A stretch of DNA of 64,000 bases from Diphasiastrum complanatum (lineage: Eukaryota > Streptophyta > Lycopodiopsida > Lycopodiales > Lycopodiaceae): assembly GCA_029204225.1 (NCBI GenBank), contig CM055094.1, positions 32,477,841 through 32,541,840 of the forward strand, read 5' to 3'. The position numbers and the translations under genes were made by a program. Within the stretch, counting starts at the first letter, position 1. Every line of letters begins with the position of its first letter. The notes below the pieces were generated by a model. It made no database searches, was not told the DNA's origin, and was given only the letters and a program-made list of their open reading frames with translations. Below are positions 32,931 through 43,619 of this stretch, piece after piece.

Positions 32931-34233
32931 TGGGCTTTGGACTACACCACACGAAAATAACTCACCTCTTGGCATGCAAGGTTAGGGAACTATCTCACCT
33001 CAAGCACAAATCCAAAACACAAGTCTCAAGAAATCCTAACAGATTTCATACCCACACAAATTTGGTAGGCACACACAAACTCAAGAACATCATCAAAGGC
33101 TCTAATACATCCATACATAACCCTGACACAATGTAGGGATTCTATCACTCACAACTAGAATCGCTCACACATATATATGCATTTCAACCTACATCGCATC
33201 ATTACAGGAGGGCCTTGACACACATGTATAAAGTTTGAAATTTTGATGCAGAACACGTCAAACGACTTATGCACATTTGTGATAACAATATACATAATGG
33301 ACTCCATAGTTCCACACCCATTCAAATCGATTCAATTTGGACAGTTTTTTTTACTAAAAGAAATGGAGATTTCAGAAAAATCAATTTTTGGAAAATAAGA
33401 CACTGCAAAAATGGCTCCAAATATATCAATGCATTAGAGAAGCAGCAAATGTATGTTATTATATGTATGCTCAATCGACAAATAGCACTAGCAAAGTGAT
33501 GTCCAATCACAACAGTAATGGTTAAGGTCAACAACAATCAAAAAAGAATGTATGCTAGCCAAGATCCTGACTATATTGATCTACATTAAGGTACTCTACA
33601 GTGTGACTAAACGAAACTCTCAAAATCCAATTGTCATCATCAAATCCTCTTATGGATTTACAGGCCCAAATTAGGCCTAGGTCGACGACCTACTATCATG
33701 GGTCCTAGCTACTTAATCATCTATCAATAAATATTAAATCCTTAGGCTATGATTTGGTTTATTTAGCTCTCTTATGTTGCATTCTCACTTCCTAATCTTT
33801 GTAGTCGGTTTTCTCCTGTAAGTTCTCGTTGTGTAGCTGATTGAAGTCGGACTCCAAACATTAACAAGCAAAGAACCTGTGGTTTATGATTGATAATTGT
33901 TCACTTATCCTTCATGATGTGCCTTCGATGACTATTCACTTTGACCATTCATTCAAGTCAATTATCTCTCTTCACTATCCATCTTTTACTCTGTCTACTA
34001 AACATGTGTTTATTTGAAGATATTTTGATGAAACCTGGACAAATATAAAATGTGAGCTTTAACCATTCAAGTCAAATTATCTTTTTTCGCCATCCATCTT
34101 TCACCCTTTCTACCAAACATCTTCATTTAATAATATTCTCATTTGAACTTGACAAACATAAAGTTTCAATTCAGTACTTTGCATATTTATTGTTCTATAT
34201 AGCTTCAATTAGCAACTAAGATAAACAGCTTAC
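32931..34233. other. Intron 2, nothing recognised
   Basis: AT-rich, with no supported domain or repeat. Short frames here are not conserved-looking. Confidence 0.45.
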
Positions 34234-34352
34234 CCAGCATTGAAAATGATTGGTGGCAAAAGATAAATGAAAAATAACTCTTCATTGAACTGCAAAATGT
34301 GCGAGTTTGTGCCCCCACTTGTAATGTAGATAATGAAGCCTGTAAAACACCC
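34234..34352 (-). CDS. NHX: NHX exon 2 (amiloride-binding signature)
   Basis: 119 nt. Acceptor cttttcag, donor gtaagc; it starts in phase 0 and ends in phase 2 within a glycine codon. It encodes GCFTGFIIYITSGG followed by EELFFIYLLPPIIFNAG, which contains LFFIYLLPPI, the conserved amiloride-binding segment of plant vacuolar NHX. Intron 1 on its 5' side is 5.9 kb and carries a minus-strand copia element and an hAT fragment. Confidence 0.93.
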
Positions 34353-34489
34353 CTGAAAAGCAACAAAATATAAGATCAGCAAATTTATTTGGAACCTAAG
34401 CAACTGGCCTAACTCTAACAAAATAAGACCTAGTTCCTAGTTTATGATTTAAAACCTACACTTACATCAAACTTAACACCACCTTTACC

Positions 34490-34532
34490 CACACACACAC
34501 ACACACACATGTATATATATGTATGTATGTAG
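34490..34532. repeat. (CA)n / (TA)n / GTAT microsatellite
   Basis: A short (ac) run followed by gtatatatatgtatgtatgta within intron 1. The sequence from 34533 to 35290 has no recognised feature apart from poly-T/G near 34972-35000. Confidence 0.8.
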
Positions 34533-35302
34533 TTCCTACACAATGCCCCATGTCATACATTTGTTAAGTCATAATGATAACAGTTAGACATGGCGTTAGA
34601 CATTATTGATATGGGTGTTACTTAGTTGGACCTTTAACACGTTACTAACAACAATATTCCATCTAATAGTGGATGGAATTTATTTTCATTTCAATGACTA
34701 TACTTGGGCCAAGTCCCACTGGTAGGGATAGGAGGTATGGTATGTATGCTTGGGTTTCCACATTCCAAGTAGAGGACAAAGGAGATGGTCTTTGCACACA
34801 CACTTCTACTAGCCGCGTTTTGCAAGCTTCAAACCATGTTCTATTTTCTACTTTTGTGTGCAAGCCCAAAAAAGAAGATCTCAAAAGCTTACAAATCAAT
34901 TTTTGGCAAGTTGGCAAGCCAATTTTCAAATTTTCTGCTTGGAAGCTTGCTAAATGGCCTCTTTGCCTAAACTTTTTTTTTTTTTGGAGGGGGGGTTAGT
35001 GGGGGAGGTACTACAAACTAGGTAGCTGGAAAATCAACAGAATTCTACTTATATGATAGCCTATTTGGTGGTTGTCTCCATCATCTAACATCCATACACG
35101 TACTTGTTGTGGCCTACTTGTTTGTTACTCATTATTTACATCATCTATGTTCATCTTGGATTCTTTGGTACTCCTTTGCAACAATACCCTATAACTAGCA
35201 CTGTTAGTCGTGGGTACAAAGTACTTATACTAAATTGCCCCCATTACAATCGAATAACTTGCATTAACTAAGTTTAACTAGCCATTTGAGGTAAAATAAG
35301 CA

Positions 35303-36120
35303 TTATAATTCAACATCATCTGCAAAGGGTGTACCATCATCCTTAGATGGCTTGTTGGGAGTATTGGTTGGCTTGCTCTCTTGCATATTGAATCTCTTCA
35401 ATATCTCATGTTTATACGATGCCTGAGCAATAAAAAGATTGTGCTTTCCCTTCCATACTTCTAGTCCAAGGCAATAGTGTAGCAAACCTAAATATATCTT
35501 AACCTTAGCAATAAGTCTCATTTGCAAAGGGTGTACCATCATCCTTAGATGGCGTGTTGCACGTGTCTATGGGGGTATCGATTGGCTTGCTCTCTTGGAT
35601 ATTGAATCTCTTCAATATCTCATGTGCATACTTTGCCTGAGCAATAAAAAGATTATGCTTTCCCTTCCACACTTTTGTTCCAAGGCAGTAGTGTAGCAAA
35701 CCTAAATCTATCTAAACGTTAGCAATAAGACCCTTATTGCTCCCTGTAAGGACTAGGTTACCCACATAGAGAACAACAATGATGATGTCCCCTTTCTGCT
35801 CAAGACATACAAATTGCAATATTTGTTTGCCCGTGGTCTCATAGTCTTTACGGCTATTCCATGTAAACCTCCTCCTATCATTGCCATTAGTCTTGACATC
35901 CATCTGCTGGCTGTCCCATCCAAATTATGTTTGCCATTAGAGCACATCTCATAATGCAAGCCTTCTTGTTGGAAAAACCCTTTAGCCACCTGGTTGCTTG
36001 ACTTTTAGCAAATCCAAATCTACAAACTTCCTTGTGTCTTTTCAAATGATGGACTCGTGATCCTTCTACATGGCATCTTGCCATACCTCCTCTTACATGG
36101 CTTTGTAAAAAGTGCATGGC
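35303..36120 (-). pseudogene. Copia 2 reverse transcriptase, with internal tandem duplication
   Basis: From right to left on the minus strand: RT fragments (FGFAKSQATRWLKGFSNKKA; QFVCLEQKGDIIIVVLYVGN, LVLTGSN), then LLHYCLGTKVWKGKHNLFIA, AHEILKRFNIQESKPIDTP. The last block is repeated (separate entry). The catalytic YVDD box reads YVGN, so the RT would be dead even without the frameshifts. Confidence 0.88.
35312..35732 (-). repeat. About 205-bp tandem duplication inside copia RT
   Basis: Units at about 35312-35517 and 35518-35732 both carry gcaaagggtgtaccatcatc, attgaatctcttcaatatct and gtgtagcaaacctaaat. One unit has an extra ACACGT-type insertion (cacgtgtctatg). Each encodes the same LHYCLG...KRFN.QESKP segment. 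Confidence 0.9.
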
Positions 36121-36373
36121 TCGTGAGACTCCAAAATGGTTGACATGAATGCAAAGTGAGTTTCTTGCCTCTCATGAGGCTGCCTCCACTTCTTCAACCC
36201 AAAAGGAATTTGTGAACCCTTTGCTTTAAGGATGCTTTAGACTATGGACACCCTCAACTGTTGGCTTGCTCTTTTGCTCAACTACAACATTTTAATGTGG
36301 GGCATGTGGAGCATCAAACTATGCTTTTGTTTTCAAAGAGTTTGCATAGAGTCGCAATTTTCTGAAATAGAAG
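36121..36373 (-). mobile_element. Copia 2, decayed integrase region
   Basis: Lies between RT and the pre-integrase domain on the minus strand. No convincing integrase DDE motifs remain, so most of the core is deleted or unreadable. Confidence 0.5.
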
Positions 36374-36660
36374 TCAAATTTTCTCTTGAAGCAATCGCAT
36401 CGTCACATTGATTGGATAGTCGAGATCAAGTGCTAGGGACTGTTTCGACATGTTTGACACAGATGTATGATTCAAGTGTCCTAAACTATTATGCCAAAGT
36501 AATGCTTTATTGACAAGAACAGAGGTATTCAAGGCTTGACTTTTGTCTAAATAACAATGAATCAGTCTATATAAGTATCCATGCATGCCTCTTGTCGAGT
36601 GCAAGGAACTTATTTGTCCTATTGATAATTCGACGTTGATCAGACTCAAACTCTACCCTA
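36374..36660 (-). pseudogene. Copia 2 pre-integrase domain
   Basis: Minus-strand GMHGYLYRLIH and LVNKALLWHNSLGHLNHTSV match the GAG-pre-integrase pattern (LWH.RLGH.....L), holding the H-H part of the zinc site. There is a frameshift relative to the protease frame at about 36570-36650. Confidence 0.82.
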
Positions 36661-37060
36661 TAACCTAAATTTGTAATTCTACTTATTGACAATAGATTCG
36701 TAGAGAGTTTAGGTACATATAAAATATTTGATCGTAGTTTGAATTGATCATGTTGAAACTTCAATCTTATAGTACCTTCGCCTTCAATAGTATGAGTACT
36801 ATCGTCACCAAGATAAACAAATTTCTTTGTACTGTAAGGTGTATAGGAGTGAAAATGCTCACGATGATTGGTCATATGTTGAATAGCTTCATAATCCAAA
36901 AGCCAAGAATTATCGACTTGCGCCTTTTGGTCTCTAACTATAAACGCTCCTTCTTCCATGTCGAGTACGGGTGATTGAGACGATACTACGACTGCATTCG
37001 CCTGTTGATCCAGTTGCTTATTGGCATATTTGCTTGCAATCTTGGATCTCATGATTAGTG
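36567..37060 (-). pseudogene. Copia 2 protease
   Basis: Minus-strand WLLDYEAIQHMTNHREHFHS corresponds to W.lDSGAs.HMt....f of copia protease. The catalytic Asp is kept but DSGA has become DYEA, so activity is unlikely. It continues GDDSTHTIEGEGTIRLKF and LSTNLLSISRITNLGYRVEF. This frame is open for 216 codons (36567-37217). Confidence 0.86.
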
Positions 37061-37691
37061 CATTTGCAACACTTACAGAACATCTTCTTCGACATATAGA
37101 GTGTGAGATGATGAAGTCAAGGAGGTGCCTTGCCTTCTTCGATTCTCTTCCTGTAGTAACATAGTGATAATTGTAATAAGAGTTAAATCTGAGTGTGTCG
37201 TCATGATCATCACCCAAGTTTCATATGTAGAAGGCAAGCTTGATAGAAATGTCATGATTGCATCTTGATTGTCGAAGTCGATGCGACAGCTGCCATCTAC
37301 TACAAGAGATTCTTAAACTGGTTAAGGTGATTCTGAAGAGAATCACCATTCGGCATCTTGAGTGACAAGAATTTCCTTCTGAGATGCAACTTGGAAGTCA
37401 CGTCCCTCACATCATATAGTGCACTCAGGATGTCCCATACTTCTTTCAAAGTTTGAGCTTCAGATACATGGCCGTATTTGATATATTTAAAATGATGAGT
37501 GCGAAAGCTTTACCATCCTTCGATTTCCATTTGGAGTCAGTTGTGTCGTCTTCAAGCTTCAATTCGATACCTGTGACAACATCCCACAACTCGTTGGCAA
37601 TTAGCAAGGTCTTCATCTTAAATTTCCACAAATAGTAATTGGATCCATTCAACTTGTCGGCAACGAGACTAGCTTTACTTTGAGAATCCAT
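37061..37691 (-). pseudogene. Copia 2 gag
   Basis: Start ATG at 37691: MDSQSKASLVADKLNGSNYY then LWKFKMKTLLIANELWDVVT, the copia gag signature. It continues after frame breaks to MTFLSSLPSTYETWVMIMTT (UBN2 region). The CCHC knuckle is not clear. Confidence 0.88.
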
Positions 37692-37861
37692 TTGGAAGTT
37701 AGTCTATCAATAAATCAATGACTTAAGAATGAACTGATATCATGCGACGCTATAATTAGAAATCAATTATCTGATACTAAAATTTGATACCATACTTTAT
37801 TTTGAAGATTGTTATAATACCAGGTATAGCTCTGATATCATGTTGAGTATCTAATAATAGA

Positions 37862-37873
37862 GCTCTAATACCA
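37862..37873 (-). other. Primer binding site, copia 2
   Basis: Plus-strand gctctaatacca (minus TGGTATTAGAGC) directly before TGTTGG at 37874. A second similar junction, gctctgatatca|tgttga, lies 33 bp to the left (37829-37846). Confidence 0.75.
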
Positions 37874-38420
37874 TGTTGGAAGAAGGAAAGAGGATACGAT
37901 AGTAATGAAATCGAAGTATAACAAGCTATCGCGACAATTGCCATGTTCACTCTTTTAGTAACTAACTTTGAAATCATTAATACTAAAAAGATTCGTAGAC
38001 AAATAAATTCAGAGAAAAATGGTCTATTGAATATTGCAGTATCGAAACAACAACGGTTCGACAGTACAGACTAAACAATAAGAGATAATCAAATGCAAGG
38101 TGACTATAGAGAAGTATGCAACATTCTGACATAATACTAAACGCAATAAGAAGGTAGATTGATTCACTAAGTAGCATGTACAAATCAGATGATGTGAGTA
38201 CAAAACAATATGCGAATGCAACCGCGTACTCAAACTGTCTCTAAAGTAACTGATTACTCTGTCTGATGCACTTCTGCTAATAAGCAATAAACGCACCAAT
38301 ATTCAAAGTAGAAACTATGTCTCTAAACTCTGATTTTGATTATTCTGATACTACTAATGATCATCTATTTATACTAATGAGGAATGTCGCTTAGGCTTTA
38401 TCCAATTAGGGCAACTAATT
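37874..38420 (-). mobile_element. Copia 2 5' LTR (right limit approximate)
   Basis: Begins on the plus strand TGTTGGAAGAAGG next to the PBS. AT-rich with no coding content. The outer end and the partner LTR near 35.3 kb were not identified. Confidence 0.55.
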
Positions 38421-38754
38421 AGGTCGTACGTCGCAATTGAAGCTTAGCCAAAATGCGTGGTGCAATGCATGTAATAGATAGGTCACAATGTTAGCTGTCA
38501 GTAGGGGGATGTGGGTAGAAGTTGACCTTGTACATGGGGATGTGGCTACGTCCCATGGTTCGCTATATGTGCGAAAGATATGCATGGCTATGTGCAGTGC
38601 CATTTCAGATGCTGAGGTAGACAGGCTGCGGGACACCTATGGACCAAAAATTGCAATTTGACCGATTCGGTTTCCAGATGGGGGGTTCAAATTGGTTTGA
38701 ACTAGTCGAATTGGGCCGATTCGATCGGCCTATTCGAATCGGACATAAAACTTT

Positions 38755-38995
38755 ACACTCGAGATGGTGTAGCCATCACTGTAGAGTTCATCTACAACAT
38801 AGTGAGCTCTGCCATCAAGAAGATTGGGGTCGAGCACGTAGTTCAAGTTGTCACAAACAATGCCCCGAATTGCAACAAAAGGGAGACATGTTGATGTGCA
38901 AGCACCCCTCCATTGTGTGGACACCATGTGTCGTGCATTCTATTGATTTGTTTATCCATAACATGTCTGCAATTCCATGGATCCGCAAGGTATTC
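38755..38995 (+). pseudogene. hAT transposase fragment (copy 2)
   Basis: GVAITVEFIYNIVSSAIKKI followed by GVEHVVQVVTNNAPNCN, then a break, then WTPCVVHSIDLFIHNMSAIP and WIRKV. This is the DUF659/hAT core with the WTPC.VH.IDL block. It is closely similar to copy 1 (GVEHVVQVVT.NA.NC), so both come from one family. The Asp of VTDNA is Asn here. Confidence 0.86.
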
Positions 38996-39274
38996 TTTGC
39001 CTTCTTTCTAATCTTTTATGCTGATTTTGTTGCTATCATTTATGCTTGCTTCATTTATTGGCATCCCATATAGCAGAGACTGCAGAAACAACACGCGTGG
39101 TAAAATATGAATGTCAGGACACAAAGCACCAAAACGGTCTAGTACAATGATTTGACAACAATATAAAATCATAACATCTCTACGACTCATCCTTAGACAA
39201 GTAGTCCGAGTGATTCCCAGGAAGCTTTGCAAATACGGATGGTCACAGCCTGGTGCACGTGCCAAAGCACATCC

Positions 39275-39329
39275 ACACCAAGTATGTTGCGTCACACCTT
39301 GAATTTCAGTGACGCAACATACTTGGTGT
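39275..39329. repeat. Perfect 20-bp inverted repeat with 15-nt loop
   Basis: Arms acaccaagtatgttgcgtca (39275-39294) and its exact complement (39310-39329). A further copy of gtgttgcgtca follows directly. It is in NHX intron 1, about 970 bp from exon 1. Confidence 0.92.
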
Positions 39330-39339
39330 GTTGCGTCAA

Positions 39340-40296
39340 GACTTTGAAACAGAGGTGCAGCTATAGTTCCACAGTAGGTCTCTATTGCCTTTGTGTTCCA
39401 CCGCTCCATTCAGACCTACTACAGCTCCCTGCAACAATGACTTGTATAGTGAACTATGTGGGGACAATATTTGGTCAAAACAAGCCATGCAATGCATTAA
39501 AAAATTGTGAAAAATTACCATCAAAATCCCCATGGAAAAACCCTGCCATTTAAAACCCAGTTGACCCCCCCAAAAAAAACGTGCGTTCTGCGCATTCCAG
39601 GACAGAATCCCGGAAACTGTCGCGTCATACAAACATGCTTAGAAGTTTGGGCAGCGGGCAGATAGTAACTAGTAACCTTTAAGGTTTTTGAACGACCAGA
39701 GAGAAATCTATAATTTGTTATGAATATGGTCTATTCCACAGCAGCTTCAACCAGTAACATATCTATGTGCACCAGAAAGTTAAAGAAATAATAACGTTCG
39801 AACAGGTGAAAAAGCTTGCAGTTGTATAGCAATTACAAACATTCCTGCTTCTACTTCAATCTGTGGCAAAAAAGCAGGAAAGAATATAGAGCTCAACATT
39901 CTTTAGAGCAACCAATCTAGCATATAAAGGTTCGATGCTCGTACTGCGTAGCATGGATAGCACTCAGGGTAGCCATTAAGCTCACAAACTAAACTAATGA
40001 TCGTTATCACCTGAATGAAAACCTTTGATGTCTAAGTGCCAGCAACGAACGCTGCTGAGAGCACAGTGCAGAAGCATCGAAACTACTACAAATTCTTACA
40101 TTGGAAGGGTAAACCTAACGCAGTTTTATCTGAACATTTATGCAATTAAATCGCCTATATTGTCTGCCTGTGCCTTACCCATCAACTCTGATGGTAATTG
40201 AAGCAAAGTAACGCATAAAATGAACCACATCACATTCACATTGTAAAATAGTTCCTGGAAATTCATAGTGACTTGAAAAACAAAGACGATACTCAC
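39340..40296. other. Intron 1, portion next to exon 1
   Basis: No coding or mobile signals recognised. Ends at the exon 1 donor. Confidence 0.5.
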
Positions 40297-40482
40297 TAGA
40301 ATAAGTGCTGTTACAGATTCATTCATCCACCGAGTCTCCTCCAAAAGATGGCCGATTACAATGCAAGCACAGAGCAGAGTCACAAACAAAGTAATCTCCA
40401 CTACGTGCATGTGATCGTCGCCGTCTTCTAGCCCTGCTTTCATAAGAAGCGAATGCAACGGGCCAGCGTAATTCGCCGCCAT
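40297..40482 (-). CDS. NHX: NHX exon 1 (start codon, N-terminus, first membrane segment)
   Basis: Encodes 62 residues ending WMNESVTALIL. The hydrophobic stretch LFVTLLCACIVIGHLLEE is the conserved first membrane segment of vacuolar NHX proteins. The exon ends in phase 0 at CTA before the donor gtgagt. I chose the ATG at 40482 because it gives an N-terminal tail close to the family's usual length. An in-frame ATG at 40533 would add 17 residues and cannot be excluded. Immediately upstream is the presumed 5' UTR/promoter side. Confidence 0.9.
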
Positions 40483-41426
40483 CTCGAAGAGACCAAGTTC
40501 TTCCAAAGACCTTTCAAAACGCAGCGGCTTCACTTTAACAACACAAGATCGAGATGGAGAGCCGAAGATATGAAAAAGCTCCCTTTTGAAACCAGCTCAG
40601 CCTTCCTTGCAAGAACAGAATCAAGGTTCATCCCATTTACGTGCCAAAAAGAAGAGTTTCTTCTGCTGGCAATGTATCAAAGAGTGATGCGCAGCGCAAA
40701 CAAATCTCAAATTCTAGTACTTCCTGAACACGACAGAAGCTTCTGAAACGCTTAACCGAATCAACATGCAACACATAAATCCCCAGAAACATGATCGGCA
40801 AGTCGTTGCAGCTTTCAGAGCCACAATTTCTTAGAGCTGACAAGCCCGGTTGTCTAAACTTCCGTAAACCACAATAGACACCTCGCCTCACGAACAGAAA
40901 CAGCTACCTACCCATGCAGAAAAAATATATGAAGACTAAAAAAACTTCAATTCAAGACTGAAGGAACCTGTCATCTGCCTACTCAACACTAAGCATACCA
41001 AAAAGAAAAAGCTACAAGCACAGAGATTAGAGCACAGAAATCTGCAATCTGCCTCGTATACTCAATACTAGACACACCAAAGGAAACAACTACACACAGC
41101 AAACCAAGATATGAAGACTGAAGAAATCTGCAATCTGCTTCATATACTCAAAACTGGACATACCGAAGACAACAGCCATGCAGATTCTTAAGTTTCCTCA
41201 CTTTCCACACACTCCTTGCATAACGATTCCAGGTAGAGAAGAGAAGAGAAACGTTATCTCTTCACGGGTTTTCGTTTCTAGAAGAATTTTGGAGGATCGT
41301 CGAAATAAAGCAAACAACACAAAGCATCACTAAAGCTGAAAGAGGCCATTAGTTCCATTAGAACCATCTGAATTTGGCTCCTGTACCCAATCCACATCAT
41401 TACCTTGGGCCATGACTATGGACTGG
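40483..41426 (-). promoter_or_regulatory. NHX upstream region, with tandem triplication at about 40965-41165
   Basis: Region 5' of the NHX start codon. Three diverged units share atctgc..c.tatactca.....a.acc (atctgcct at 40973 and 41047, atctgctt at 41132), with periods of about 75 and 85 bp. A minus-strand TATA-like catatatttt lies near 40925. I cannot place the transcription start; part of this may be 5' UTR or a 5' UTR intron. Confidence 0.45.
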
Positions 41427-41491
41427 GTAGCAGGTGGCCTTCACGCACCGAGCCCCCCCCGCGGCGAGGTGCGTTGAAGGCTGCCTGCTAC
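41427..41491. repeat. Imperfect inverted repeat, C-rich loop
   Basis: gtagcaggtggccttcacgcacc (41427-41449) pairs with the complement of 41468-41491 with two or three differences. The loop is gagcccccccc/gcggcga. It is GC-rich against AT-rich flanks. Confidence 0.8.
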
Positions 41492-41639
41492 AGGGTAGCA
41501 AGCCTGCCCACGCCTGCTAATGGGCATAATTTGTCATTTGGGCTAAACGTTTGTGTTCAGAGCCAATAAAAATGTGTCGTTGTCCACTATCAAGCCCAAA
41601 TGCAAATTATGGGGGTGTTAATGTACCTCACCTCATAGT

Positions 41640-43600
41640 GCTTTAGTTGGCCCATTTAGCCAACTTAAAGTGACAACTCAACTCAACTCATGCCTCTAGG
41701 CCCCACCCTCATATCACAGTGGAGTATGCCTCGGAGTATGCATCCAATGGCATCGTGATATCTCATAGCTTTCTCCAAAGTGGGGGGCCTTGCTTGTTCC
41801 CTCGGACCTTGCTTGCTCCCTCAGCTTCGATGCAACAGTTCCTCCTCCCATACGACTAAACCGGATGAGATAGTATATGAGGAAAATGTATTTTTAACCA
41901 AGATTGAGAGTGTACACATAAATCCAGTGTCATTTAAGACTACTCCTTGGTATTATTAACTCCTGGAATCACAAAGGATTGGACCTTGGGTGGGCATGCC
42001 CCCAACCACATGTGGGAAGATCTCATCTAAGAGTGGAAGATTCATGCTTTATGTTTCCAAGCCACCCTTGGATGAGCACCATCAATCTCAATTAAATATA
42101 CATTCTTTCTCATATATATCACCAAAGCTTGTGATAATGGCCCATTCCTTGCATCACAATGCCAAGTGCTTAGATTTTCTTTATATTCTAGAGGCACCTC
42201 CATAATCACAATGTTCATGTAAATTTTAAACCATAATTTCTTTTGAGAATTCTTGTAAAAGTTATGAAGTGGATAGCCAATAAAAAATTGACACAACAGA
42301 TGAAGACCCTAATGGAATGTGCATGTGGACAACAAATGACGGGCCACAGTACATCCACATGCACATTCCATGAAATGTGCATGCACTATGTGGCAAATGT
42401 CTGCATGCACTTTTTGTCAGGAACAAAATTGTAAAAAAAACAAAAATTGCATAAAATGGGAAGACCAAAAAAAAAAATCATTACAAAAATCCAAAATAAA
42501 TAAATAAATAAAAATAAAAGACCGAAAAATAAATTTATAATAAATAACTAAATAAATAAAAACTTCACACGTGACATTATGCAAGCAAAGGCCCACCTAC
42601 CCTCGAGTCTTCCTCTCTACTCGGTGAGGCCCTCGTAATGGGGGCCTTTCCCCCAACTATCGGAAAAAGAATAGCCAAACGGATTATTGGGTGACAAATG
42701 GAGATTTTGGGCCAACCTTGAGTTTAAGATGCCATTTACTCACATGCCAATGGTGTGCCCAAAAGTTGTACTTGATGCCTGCATGTGAGGTGGTACTCCT
42801 CTTCGCGACTTAGGGTGGTTTCATACTACATTGTCTAGCAAGTCCCAAATTTGAAATGGAGTTCTCTCGTTGATCCAGGGAGAAAAAACAGGTCTCCTCC
42901 CTTGAGACTTATCCTGAGTTGTCCCCATGTGGCAATTGAGGGTCATTGGCGCGAAGAGACAACTCAAGCACATATTTTGGGCCTGGAGACATTGCATGGC
43001 ATGTTGAGTTGCCACAAGCAACTTAACCAAAATGGACCAATGGGATGATAGAGATTATAATTGGCCAATCAAATTACGGGCTTTTATTTTGTGCTTTGCC
43101 ACCTAAGTTTGAAAGAGGGGTCCACTCCCATCAGCTCACTTGCCAAAGTTCAAAATATGGGTGGCGAGTCAAAGGGCCAGCAAATGGACTATCCATTAGT
43201 TAGCCTAAACCACCCTTAGAGGCAAGTCAAGTGCATCTGTTGGGCCTAAGCCTCGTAGCTTGGCAAATTGAGTTGCCACTGTAAAAATAGTAGTAAAAAG
43301 GATCCTAAATCACTTGAAATGATGAGAGAAGCAATAGATTATAATTCTATAAGATTAGCACAATTTGCACCATCAAAATGTACCAAAATCTATGCTTAAA
43401 TCTCACTAAATGCCCAAATCCTTGCATATGGCTTCACACGTGTGAGTGTACGACCTCCCACAATCTGAACAGAATACACCAAATTGTGAATACAACAATC
43501 AGATCACGATCTTGTGCCCTCAAATGGTTCACAATAATAATGCACTATGTGTTGTGATCTTACTTAGCTAGCTACAGATTGAATAACTATCTCTACTTCT
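41640..43600. other. Unassigned region with inverted repeat 42312-42371
   Basis: No gene seen. It holds a perfect 18-bp inverted repeat, atggaatgtgcatgtgga (42312-42329) and its complement (42354-42371), with a 24-nt loop. After it come two further partial copies of atgtgcatgc. An AT-rich (AAAT)n stretch lies at 42490-42560. Confidence 0.6.
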
Positions 43601-43619
43601 TGAATAGAAAGTACCAGTG

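Larger units (their letters stand above)
1030..40482 (-). other. NHX: Gene span: vacuolar-class NHX Na+(K+)/H+ antiporter, ten exons, 3' end beyond the window
   Basis: The exons listed separately join in frame from 40482 to 1030: 1022 nt, about 340 codons, against a usual length of about 540. The product would be a polytopic tonoplast CPA1 cation/proton exchanger that loads Na+ or K+ into the vacuole and helps set vacuolar pH. Diagnostic pieces are the amiloride-binding signature LFFIYLLPPI (exon 2), ATDSVCTLQ (exon 5), GEGVVNDAT with the ND pair (exon 6) and FFCGIVMSHYTWHNVTESSR (exon 9). These match the vacuolar NHX1-4 class rather than the endosomal NHX5/6 class. Introns from the 5' end are about 5.9 kb, 4.5 kb, 116, 124, 11.6 kb, 2.3 kb, 1.0 kb, 11.8 kb and 1.1 kb. 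No exon carries an in-frame stop, so the gene looks functional. Downstream exons are not in the window. Confidence 0.93.

Noticed and set aside
34673-34999. 108-codon plus-strand frame in intron 1
   Set aside because: No domain, overlapping frames on both strands, and it ends in a poly-T/G tract.
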